Source: an uncultured Corynebacterium sp.
GTDB lineage: Bacteria; Actinomycetota; Actinomycetes; Mycobacteriales; Mycobacteriaceae
Assembly: GCA_946220775.1 (NCBI GenBank)
Contig: CAMIFC010000059.1
Location: 1-6,533, forward strand
Reading direction: 5' to 3'
Length of the DNA: 6,533 nucleotides
Of the stretch, positions 1-5,458 are shown in pieces (the first letter of the stretch is position 1; each line of letters starts with the position of its first letter). The notes under the pieces were generated by a model. That model saw nothing but the letters and a program-made list of their open reading frames with translations, had not been told where the DNA came from and searched no databases. The position numbers were made by a program, and so were the translations under genes.

Positions 1-1030
1 GTGGCACCCCGCACCGACGTCACCCGCCGTGGTTGAAATCATGGAGCGCTTTGCCGACGTGTCGTTCCTGTTCCCGCGCACCACGCGCGTGCGCGAGGAC
101 TCCTACTACTCGCTAAGCAAACTGGCGACCAGCGACGTTGTGCGGACCGCCTACCGGGTCGGAGCCGACAACACGGCGGTGATGGAGCGCTACGAATTAA
201 ACTTCAAGCCCCACACCATCGCGGCGAAGCGACTGCGCCAGCAACCCGTGGCCGGTCTGGAAGTGGACACCGAAACCGTGCGCAAGGAACTCAAGACGAC
301 GCTTCTGCGCCACCGACTCATTGAGCCGAACAGCGACAACATTGGACAAATCGACAACCGTATCCTGCCCGAGTTCCTACGCGCCGTCCCATTTGACACC
401 TGGACACTGGATGCACTGGCCGTGGCTGCGTCGGTGCTCAGCGAACTCATTGACCGCGAAGTCACCAAGTTCGCAAAGGCGTTGCAGCCCGTGGTCAAAC
501 TGTGCCCGCTGGTGCTGCCGCGTGAGCACCGTCGTTCCTACACACTCGCGGCGGGTAAGACCATTGAGCCGCGGCCGGAAGCCGGTGGGAAATACGTGCG
601 GTATCAGTTCTATACCGGCTGGGAGAACAACCTGTACAACGCCGCCGCGTTCGACTCTGAATCGGGCGAGGCCAAACTGGCCTGCGACCTCGACGTCTCC
701 CCCGACGTCAAGTGGTGGACCAGGCTCTACCGCGAGGACGGTGCCAGCATTGCCTACGGTGCTAACTCCACCTACCACCCGGACTTCATCGTGCGCGACA
801 CCGACGGGCGGACCTGGATTGTTGAAGGCAAGGACGAGCGGGGACGAACCGACGAGGAGGTGCAGCGCAAACGCGACGCCGCCGAAGAAGCAATCAACCT
901 CATGTCCACGAACCCCGACATGTGCGAGTTGAAAGTGGGCTACGTCATCGCCTACGAGAAGGACATTCGGGACTCCGGCACGTGGAAGAAGTTGCTGGCG
1001 GTCAGTTCGCCCGTGACCTCGCCGAACTAA
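1..1030 (+). CDS. Type III restriction enzyme Res-like subunit, C-terminal part (5' end outside the window)
   Basis: The frame is open from the left edge (first full codon at position 2) to the TAA at 1028-1030, so about 342 C-terminal residues are visible and the start lies outside. The GTG at 29 is probably an internal valine. Numbering from that GTG, the decisive feature is YHPDFIV at 250-256, then a beta-hairpin-like stretch, then IVEGK at 264-268. This gives D252, E266 and K268, a PD-(D/E)XK nuclease core. The flanking text, with SYYSLSKLAT near the beginning and QFYTGWENNLYNAAAFDS before the motif, resembles C-terminal nuclease regions of type III restriction R subunits, which carry an SF2 helicase upstream. 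Known of the family: such proteins cut DNA by ATP-dependent translocation and need a Mod methylase partner, which would lie upstream outside the window. I see no frameshift. It could instead be a solitary DEAD/DEAH helicase-nuclease defence protein. The nuclease motif is clear; the exact class is less sure. Confidence 0.75.
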   Translation, partial: WHPAPTSPAVVEIMERFADVSFLFPRTTRVREDSYYSLSKLATSDVVRTAYRVGADNTAVMERYELNFKPHTIAAKRLRQQPVAGLEVDTETVRKELKTTLLRHRLIEPNSDNIGQIDNRILPEFLRAVPFDTWTLDALAVAASVLSELIDREVTKFAKALQPVVKLCPLVLPREHRRSYTLAAGKTIEPRPEAGGKYVRYQFYTGWENNLYNAAAFDSESGEAKLACDLDVSPDVKWWTRLYREDGASIAYGANSTYHPDFIVRDTDGRTWIVEGKDERGRTDEEVQRKRDAAEEAINLMSTNPDMCELKVGYVIAYEKDIRDSGTWKKLLAVSSPVTSPN

Positions 1031-1180
1031 CACGGCGCGGGAAAACCGGGCGGGGTTTGCCGGGAACGGGTTGTGAACCAACGTCACAGCGGCTGACCAC
1101 GCGGTTTCCCAAACGACCCGGAAGCGTCCCGGCTGCGGCCGGGCGGGGGCACTCGCCACGGCAGGGCACCCCCGGATTAG
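1031..1180. other. Convergent intergenic gap between the restriction gene and panE
   Basis: These 150 bp separate the 3' ends of two converging genes. The stretch is very GC-rich and G-runs dominate its right half. It holds one strong hairpin (1128-1143, listed separately) and a weak AAACC/GGTTT pairing near 1053-1068. I see no ORF with a credible ribosome binding site, no tRNA-like fold and no T-tract. Its job is probably only transcription termination for both genes. Confidence 0.5.
1128..1143. terminator. Short GC hairpin, possible bidirectional terminator
   Basis: CCCGGC (1128-1133) and GCCGGG (1138-1143) pair perfectly across the four-base loop TGCG, which is of the stable UNCG class when read on the plus strand. 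It lies in the gap between two converging genes, where a terminator is expected. No T-tract follows on either strand, so it is not a canonical intrinsic terminator. High-GC actinobacteria often lack the T-tract, so the role is possible but unproven. Confidence 0.35.
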
Positions 1181-2161
1181 CTAGCCCCGCGCGGTGATCT
1201 GGCCTTCCAGAGCGCCGTGCACCATATCGTTCAGCGGGGTCGCTACTCCCACGCGTGCCGCCATACGGCGCACCGCCCCCACCTGCGCGTCCAGCTCATT
1301 CGGCAGTCCATCGCGAATGTCTCGCTGCATGGAACTCGTCGAATCGGCCGGTTGCGTATCCACGAATGCCATCGTTTTATCGACAGTATCGACCGGCAGC
1401 TCTACCCCATTGGCCAGGGCGGCGTCATAAAATTCCTGCATCAAACCACGCAGTGAGCTGCGCAGATGATCCTCACGCAAAAAGCCCGTCGGCTGATGCG
1501 CCAACGCGCCCAACGCGCCGACTGGAGTAACGAACATCGCCTTCGTCCAAATCTCAACGGCGATATCGTCCCACACCTCAGACTCGAAATCCGCGCGAAT
1601 CAGCGCATCCCGCAGCTGAGTGGCAACCCGGTACGCATGAGAATCCTGCGACCGATCAAACGTCCCCAAATTCAGCACGCGCAGCCCCGGCAGGTACTGC
1701 ACCTTCGCCGGCCCCAGGTGCACGAAGTAACCACGAACCACTCCGGGAAGCACGTTTTCCGGCCCATAAACGTCCGCCGCGAGGTGCGGGATCTCCACGG
1801 AATTATGCAGCGTCACCACGGGAATCTTCTCCCCATTTTCGGACGCCACCCCCGCCGAACCCGCAACCCCACCCAGGTCACTGAGATCCGGAAGTGCATC
1901 CTCGCCAGGAAGAGACTTCGTGGCGTTGATGATCACATCAAGGCCGCCCATTTGCTCCGCGAGATCGTGAAAGTTCTCTGCGACCTCGAAGTTCTTAAGC
2001 ACCGTGGTCTGATCTTTGTCATCGATCAGGGTCAGGCCGGTGGTGCGGAGGGTCTCTAGGGTTTCGTTGCGGGCAACGAAACCTACTTCCTCACCAGCCT
2101 CTGCTAGCCGACCGCCGTAGTAGCCGCCCAGGGCACCAGCACCAAGAATCCCGATCTTCAC
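1181..2161 (-). CDS. panE: 2-dehydropantoate 2-reductase family protein (ketopantoate reductase, PanE/ApbA)
   Basis: This is a 326-residue cytosolic enzyme of the usual family length. It is predicted to reduce 2-dehydropantoate to pantoate with NADPH, in pantothenate and CoA synthesis. The N terminus has the Rossmann motif G7-A-G9-A-L-G12. N79 follows the fourth strand. N120 (in LHNSVE), K207 (in IWTKAMFVTPVGALGAL) and E289 (in GLPNELDAQVGAV) match the conserved Asn, catalytic Lys and Glu of the family, so it looks active. The GTG start at 2161 is supported by GAAAGGA on the minus strand, about 7 nt upstream. The gene lies 94 bp after thrC on the same strand, so co-transcription is possible. 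Residues about 97-113 form a Gly/Ala/Ser-rich loop, and residues 103-109 are encoded by a dispersed DNA motif (1836-1853). Many organisms carry several family members with other 2-oxoacid substrates, so the family is safer than the substrate. Confidence 0.85.
   Translation of the reverse strand: MKIGILGAGALGGYYGGRLAEAGEEVGFVARNETLETLRTTGLTLIDDKDQTTVLKNFEVAENFHDLAEQMGGLDVIINATKSLPGEDALPDLSDLGGVAGSAGVASENGEKIPVVTLHNSVEIPHLAADVYGPENVLPGVVRGYFVHLGPAKVQYLPGLRVLNLGTFDRSQDSHAYRVATQLRDALIRADFESEVWDDIAVEIWTKAMFVTPVGALGALAHQPTGFLREDHLRSSLRGLMQEFYDAALANGVELPVDTVDKTMAFVDTQPADSTSSMQRDIRDGLPNELDAQVGAVRRMAARVGVATPLNDMVHGALEGQITARG
1836..1853 (+). repeat. Dispersed motif copy 1 (inside panE)
   Basis: The sequence TTTTCGGACGCCACCCCC is identical over 18 bp to 3846-3863 and nearly identical to 5831-5846. 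It is preceded by TCCCCA, as in copy 2 but without two extra bases. Here it is antisense to the gene; read on the minus strand it encodes A-G-V-A-S-E-N in a Gly/Ala-rich loop of PanE. Confidence 0.7.
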
Positions 2162-2173
2162 GCAACATTCCTT
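2162..2173 (-). promoter_or_regulatory. Ribosome binding site for panE
   Basis: On the minus strand, GAAAGGA sits about 7 nt before the GTG at 2161. It is the clearest Shine-Dalgarno sequence in the window and fixes the panE start. An ATG that overlaps the spacer is out of frame. Confidence 0.6.
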
Positions 2174-2181
2174 TCGTCAGC

Positions 2182-2208
2182 CGCTGGTGCCACAGTGCAG
2201 CACCAGCG
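2182..2208. promoter_or_regulatory. 9-bp stem-loop between thrC and panE
   Basis: CGCTGGTGC (2182-2190) pairs perfectly with GCACCAGCG (2200-2208) around a nine-base loop. In minus-strand RNA the stem ends about 10 nt upstream of the panE Shine-Dalgarno sequence. No U-tract follows, so a classic terminator is unlikely. It could be an RNA-level element tuning panE relative to thrC, an RNA-stability stem, or an operator dyad at DNA level. The sequence cannot decide among these. Confidence 0.45.
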
Positions 2209-2232
2209 TGAAACTAGTGTGCCCGGCACTCT

Positions 2233-2276
2233 ACTAGTTTGTGACCTCCGGCGTACTAGTTCGCGGCCTCCGGCGT
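2233..2276. repeat. 22-bp tandem duplication across the thrC stop codon
   Basis: Two adjacent 22-bp units (2233-2254 and 2255-2276) match at 19 of 22 positions. Both begin ACTAGTT and end CCTCCGGCGT. The unit at 2255 holds the last codons of thrC, encoding T-P-E-A-A-N-stop. The downstream copy would read T-P-E-V-T-N-stop, but in a shifted frame because 22 is not a multiple of three. A further ACTAGT at 2213-2218 may be a decayed third boundary. Confidence 0.75.
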
Positions 2277-3707
2277 TGCCGCGATCGACTCCTCGATGTA
2301 GCGCTTCACGCGATCCGCGTCGTTCGGCAGATCCACCACGTGGCGCTCGGCGTCCATGATCCCCTCGAAGCGGGATGGCATTGCCGGAACTTCGCCGATC
2401 GCTTCCTCAATCGTGTCGGCGAACTTCACTGGCAACGCGGTCTCCAGGCACACGATCAGACCTTCGATCTGGTCGCGCCACTGCTGCGCACACTTGATGC
2501 CATCGGCGGTGTGCGGATCAACCAACACGCCCAACCGCTTGTGCAGATCACGGATGGTTTCCACCCGCTGCTGGTGGGAGGAGGTGCCGGAGGCAAAACC
2601 GTACTGATCAGCAGCGTGTGGGAAGTTGGCATCCGAAGAAAGGGAAAAACCTCCCTGCTTGACCTGGGTTCCGAAGAGGTCGGCGACGCGCTCGGCATCG
2701 CGATCCAGCAGGTCAAACACGAAACGCTCGAAGTTCGAGGCGCGGGAAATATCCATCGACGGGCTGGAGGTCTCGTAGGTCTCCGCCGAGGAGCGCACAC
2801 GGTATTCGCCGGTGCGGAAGAACTCATCCAGAACGTCATTTTCGTTGGTTGCCACGATCAACCGCTCGATCGGAAGCCCCATCTGCTTAGCGATATGACC
2901 TGCGCAGACATCCCCGAAGTTGCCCGTCGGGACGGAGAAGCTGACCTTCTGATCGTTGCTGTCCGTCAGCTTCAGCCAGCAGGAAATGTAGTACACGATC
3001 TGGGCCATCAGACGAGCCCAGTTGATCGAGTTCACCGCGCCGATGCGATATTCGGCCTTGAACTCCGCATCCGCGGACACGGCCTTGACGACATCCTGGC
3101 AATCATCAAACACGCCATCCAGCGCGATATTGAAAATGTTCGGGTCATCCAGACCAAACATCTGCGCCTGCTGGAACGGGGTCATCCGTCCTGCCGGGGT
3201 GAGCATAAATACCCGGATCCCTTGGCGACCGCGCATGGCGTATTCCGCGGAAGAACCGGTATCACCGCTGGTCGCGCCGAGGATATTCAAGGTCGCGCCA
3301 CGTCGGCCAAGTTCGTACTCAAACAGCTCACCGAGCAACTGCATCGCCATATCCTTGAACGCCGCAGTTGGGCCTTCGGACAGGTGGCCGATGAATAGGC
3401 CATCTTCCAACTCAGAAACCGGCACGATTTCTTCGCTAGCGAACTTCTCTGTGGTGTAGGCACGATGAGCGATGCCATCAATCTCTTCGGCCGGAATGTC
3501 GTCCACAAATAACTTGAGAACCTCCGCTACCAACGCAGGATAACCACGGTCGGCCAACAGCGACCGCCAATTGGTCAGCATCTCATCCGTGATCTGCGGG
3601 TATTCAGCGGGCAAATACAGCCCACCATCGGGAGCCAAACCGCCAAGCAGAATGTCAGAAAACTTAGCTGGCGTACGGGAAGAATCGCGAGTCGAAATGT
3701 AGTCCAC
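2256..3707 (-). CDS. thrC: Threonine synthase, long (fungal/corynebacterial-type) form
   Basis: This cytosolic PLP enzyme converts O-phospho-L-homoserine and water to L-threonine and phosphate, the last step of threonine synthesis. It has 483 residues, typical of the long class, and opens with the family N-terminal segment (MDYISTRDSSRTPAKFSDIL). K118 in SEGPTAAFKDMAMQ is the PLP-binding lysine. ATSGDTGSSA (145-154) and PTGNFGD (260-266) are the substrate and PLP-phosphate loops. SFSVPTGNFGDVCAGHIAKQ and the run NENDVLDEFFRTG are nearly word for word what I recall from C. glutamicum ThrC. The GTG start at 3707 fits the family N terminus. No Shine-Dalgarno sequence precedes it, but a TAAGCT hexamer 8 nt upstream suggests a leaderless mRNA. 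thrB and hom are not adjacent here. The 3' end, including the stop, is tandemly duplicated. No damage is seen and all key residues are present. Confidence 0.97.
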   Translation of the reverse strand: MDYISTRDSSRTPAKFSDILLGGLAPDGGLYLPAEYPQITDEMLTNWRSLLADRGYPALVAEVLKLFVDDIPAEEIDGIAHRAYTTEKFASEEIVPVSELEDGLFIGHLSEGPTAAFKDMAMQLLGELFEYELGRRGATLNILGATSGDTGSSAEYAMRGRQGIRVFMLTPAGRMTPFQQAQMFGLDDPNIFNIALDGVFDDCQDVVKAVSADAEFKAEYRIGAVNSINWARLMAQIVYYISCWLKLTDSNDQKVSFSVPTGNFGDVCAGHIAKQMGLPIERLIVATNENDVLDEFFRTGEYRVRSSAETYETSSPSMDISRASNFERFVFDLLDRDAERVADLFGTQVKQGGFSLSSDANFPHAADQYGFASGTSSHQQRVETIRDLHKRLGVLVDPHTADGIKCAQQWRDQIEGLIVCLETALPVKFADTIEEAIGEVPAMPSRFEGIMDAERHVVDLPNDADRVKRYIEESIAATPEAAN

Positions 3708-3764
3708 GACACCACAGCTTAGTAGGTTACGCGGACAATCGCCCTATTGGATAAGCTACTAACT
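3708..3764. promoter_or_regulatory. Divergent promoter region of thrC and the membrane glycosyltransferase gene
   Basis: The 57-bp gap must hold both promoters. For thrC, the minus strand has TAAGCT (3716-3721) 8 nt before its GTG. For the plus-strand gene, TAAGCT (3752-3757) lies 7 nt before the GTG at 3765. Both fit the TAnnnT -10 pattern of corynebacteria, and the spacing would put transcription starts at or next to the start codons. Neither side has a convincing -35 hexamer or Shine-Dalgarno sequence. The inverted repeat TTAGTAG (3719-3725) and CTACTAA (3756-3762) overlaps both -10 boxes, so one regulator could cover both. Confidence 0.5.
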
Positions 3765-5423
3765 GTGAAGCCCTCCTCCCCCAACCGCGCAGCCACGAGA
3801 CGTTCTGCGCAGTCGTCGCGCGAGCTGGGCGTTGGCGTCCCCACGTTTTCGGACGCCACCCCCAACACACCTAGCCCCCGCCCACGGGGCATCCGCGGTC
3901 GGAGTCGAGTGATGGTGTGGCTGGGTTGGCTGTTCGCGCAGGCTATTCAGGCCACGATTGTGTTTGTGCTGGGGTGGGGTGCGGAAGATCTGCACTACTA
4001 TTTCACGGGCGAGGCTGGGAAACCGACGGTCGGGGCTGCTGGCGCTGGTGATGCGGCTAGTTCGAGTGGCTCGGGTGGTGGCGGCGCTGGCTCTGCGGGA
4101 CTGACCGATGCAGCCGCGGATGGCGGCGCTGCTGCTGGCGCGGGCGGCTCGGAGGTGATGGCCAACGCCGCACCATTGAGCGAATACCCGCACGCCGGGG
4201 CCTGGCCGATTTACGCGGTGAAATGGGTGACGGATCTTTTTTCGCCGGGTAACGAAGTGGCGTTCGTGGCCTTTTTCGTGGCGATGTGTGCACTGCTCAG
4301 CGGTTGTTTCCTGTGGTTCCTGCTGCGCACATCGCGGCTGAATGGGGCGTGGCTGTGGGTTGGCGTTTGTCTGTTGATCGGGCCGATCCTACTGTCCCGA
4401 CTGGACCTGATTTCTGGTTTATGTGTGGGACTGGGCGTCGCTGTCGCGGCATTCCACCCGCGAATCGCTGGGGGAATTCTGGCGTTCGCGACGGCCAGCA
4501 AGTTGTGGCCGGGAGTGCTCGCCGCAACGTTTGTCGGACGCTGGAACTCCCGCGGCACGTGGCTGCGGATAGTCAGCTTCGCGGCAGCACTAGCCGGGTT
4601 AGTTGGGCTGACGGTGTGGGTCGCCGGTCTTGATCGCGTGCTCAGCCCGTTGACTTATCAGGAGGTCCGAGGCTTGCAGGTGGAGTCCATCGCCGCCACC
4701 CCCTTTGCTGTCCTGGCGGTGCTGGATTCGCGGTGGGACATCAACTTCACCACCTCCAAGAGCTTCGAAATCACCGGTCCCGGCGTGGAGTTCGGAACGA
4801 GCGTGGCCAGCGGACTGATGGCGGCCACGCTTGTTCTGGCGGTAGGAGTTGCCGTCTGGCGGTTCTTACACGGTGGTTGGACGAGAAACCGTGCATTGGC
4901 GTTTGCGACAGTGCTGGTCGCAATGCTGATCGTGAGTAACAAAGTGTTTTCCCCGCAGTACGTCCTGTGGCTCGCGCCGCTGGTGTGCCTGGGCGTTGCG
5001 CGTGGGGTGGGCGCCGGGCGCGGAGTAAGCGCGGGCGCCGGGCGCGACGGTGAGGTGGCCCCCGGGCGTGGCGGTGAAGTGCCCGGGCGCGGCGGTGGCG
5101 GAGGCGCGGTTGGCGTAGCCGATTCGCGTCACGCGATCAGCCTCCGGTGGCGCAGCCGGATGAGTGTCCCCATGCGTTCCCACCGGCCACCCGACGCTCA
5201 CTATGCGCAATGGGCTGGCTACCTGCTGCTGGTGATGGCGGCGCTCAGCTTCCTCATTTTCCCGATTACCTACAGCTGGCTTGTTCTCGAGGGCCCCAAG
5301 CCACTACCAGTCGTTTTCCTTGTGCTGCGCAACCTCACTTTGATCGCCGCAACGGTGGCCGCGTTCCGCTGGTGGATCGCCACCGAACGCCAACAACCAG
5401 TCCCATCCGGCATTCCGGTGTAG
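3765..5423 (+). CDS. Polytopic membrane glycosyltransferase, GT87/DUF2029-like (probable polyprenyl-phosphate-sugar mannosyltransferase)
   Basis: This is an integral membrane protein of 552 residues from the GTG at 3765, with about ten hydrophobic segments. I chose this start because TAAGCT lies 7 nt upstream; a TTG at 3747 would add six residues but overlaps the promoter. After a basic, disordered N terminus (1-48), TM1 is about 49-71. E74-D75-L-H-Y-Y-F follows, matching the acidic residue of the first extracytoplasmic loop in GT-C enzymes, then YPHAGAWP (141-148). LLSRLDL (209-215), ILAFATASKLWPG (238-250) and KVFSPQYVLWLAPL (393-406) are typical of GT87 proteins. Known of the family: such enzymes use polyprenyl-phosphate mannose, building lipoglycans in mycolata. 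Acceptor and sugar here are unknown. Two oddities: a Gly/Ala/Ser insertion (about 83-135) splits the presumed catalytic loop, and a Gly/Arg-rich stretch (about 413-474) splits the C-terminal membrane domain. The frame stays open, so it is not obviously broken. Confidence 0.8.
   Translation: MKPSSPNRAATRRSAQSSRELGVGVPTFSDATPNTPSPRPRGIRGRSRVMVWLGWLFAQAIQATIVFVLGWGAEDLHYYFTGEAGKPTVGAAGAGDAASSSGSGGGGAGSAGLTDAAADGGAAAGAGGSEVMANAAPLSEYPHAGAWPIYAVKWVTDLFSPGNEVAFVAFFVAMCALLSGCFLWFLLRTSRLNGAWLWVGVCLLIGPILLSRLDLISGLCVGLGVAVAAFHPRIAGGILAFATASKLWPGVLAATFVGRWNSRGTWLRIVSFAAALAGLVGLTVWVAGLDRVLSPLTYQEVRGLQVESIAATPFAVLAVLDSRWDINFTTSKSFEITGPGVEFGTSVASGLMAATLVLAVGVAVWRFLHGGWTRNRALAFATVLVAMLIVSNKVFSPQYVLWLAPLVCLGVARGVGAGRGVSAGAGRDGEVAPGRGGEVPGRGGGGGAVGVADSRHAISLRWRSRMSVPMRSHRPPDAHYAQWAGYLLLVMAALSFLIFPITYSWLVLEGPKPLPVVFLVLRNLTLIAATVAAFRWWIATERQQPVPSGIPV
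3834..3857. repeat. Inverted repeat containing part of motif copy 2
   Basis: GGCGTCC (3834-3840) and GGACGCC (3851-3857) are perfectly complementary across ten bases, and the T/A pair at 3833/3858 extends the stem. The right arm is the core of the dispersed motif. Copies 1 and 3 have no matching left arm nearby, so the hairpin is particular to this copy. Confidence 0.45.
3846..3863 (+). repeat. Dispersed motif copy 2 (5' end of the glycosyltransferase gene)
   Basis: This is an exact 18-bp match to copy 1 at 1836-1853, here in the coding sense. It encodes F-S-D-A-T-P in the unstructured N-terminal tail of the membrane protein, before TM1. It is preceded by TCCCCACG, sharing TCCCCA with copy 1. 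Confidence 0.7.
4011..4169 (+). repeat. Low-complexity Gly/Ala/Ser insertion in the first extracytoplasmic loop
   Basis: About 53 codons between the DLHYYF and YPHAGAWP motifs encode almost only Gly, Ala, Ser, Asp and Thr. GGCGGCGCTG occurs directly repeated at 4080-4089 and 4122-4131, consistent with growth by slippage of GC-rich triplets. GT87-like proteins usually have a short loop here, so this looks like an insertion rather than part of the fold. Confidence 0.6.
5001..5186 (+). repeat. Gly/Arg-rich repetitive stretch in the glycosyltransferase
   Basis: About 62 codons after the SPQYVLWLAPL segment encode Gly, Arg, Ala and Val in loose repeats (VGAGRG, SAGAGRDGE, APGRGGE, PGRGG), then a basic segment with SLRWRSRMS. 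At DNA level GGGCGCCGGGCGCG occurs twice within 5010-5046, and CCCGGGCGTGGCGGTGA and a near copy follow at about 5060-5095. This points to recent expansion. The strong positive charge suggests a cytoplasmic loop. The hydrophobic segments at about 482-502 and 514-536 of the protein resume in the same frame. Confidence 0.6.
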
Positions 5424-5458
5424 GCACGCGCGGCTTCCCCTGTCAGCCCGGTCAGCCG
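5424..5458. other. Convergent 35-bp gap, possible weak terminator stem
   Basis: The two converging genes leave 35 bp. GCGGCT (5430-5435) can pair with AGCCGC (5454-5459) over an 18-base loop, the last two bases overlapping the stop codon of the kinase gene. No T-tract follows, and the loop is long for an intrinsic terminator. Transcripts of the two genes may therefore overlap at their 3' ends. Confidence 0.25.

Noticed and set aside
377..1159. 260-codon open frame on the minus strand opposite the restriction gene
   Set aside because: It is antisense to a well-supported nuclease region. Its protein has no recognisable motif, and such mirror frames are common in high-GC DNA.
1416..1431. Weak match to the dispersed motif inside panE, on the minus strand
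   Set aside because: Only about 13 of 16 positions agree, and it encodes a helix typical of the family (FYDAALANG). Coincidence is the simpler reading.
2182..2208. Classic Rho-independent terminator after thrC
   Set aside because: The stem is perfect, but no U-run follows in the transcribed direction and the panE ribosome binding site comes directly after.
2241..3398. 385-codon open frame on the plus strand opposite thrC
   Set aside because: It mirrors threonine synthase codon structure, has no recognisable domain and no ribosome binding site. It is a by-product of GC-rich third positions.
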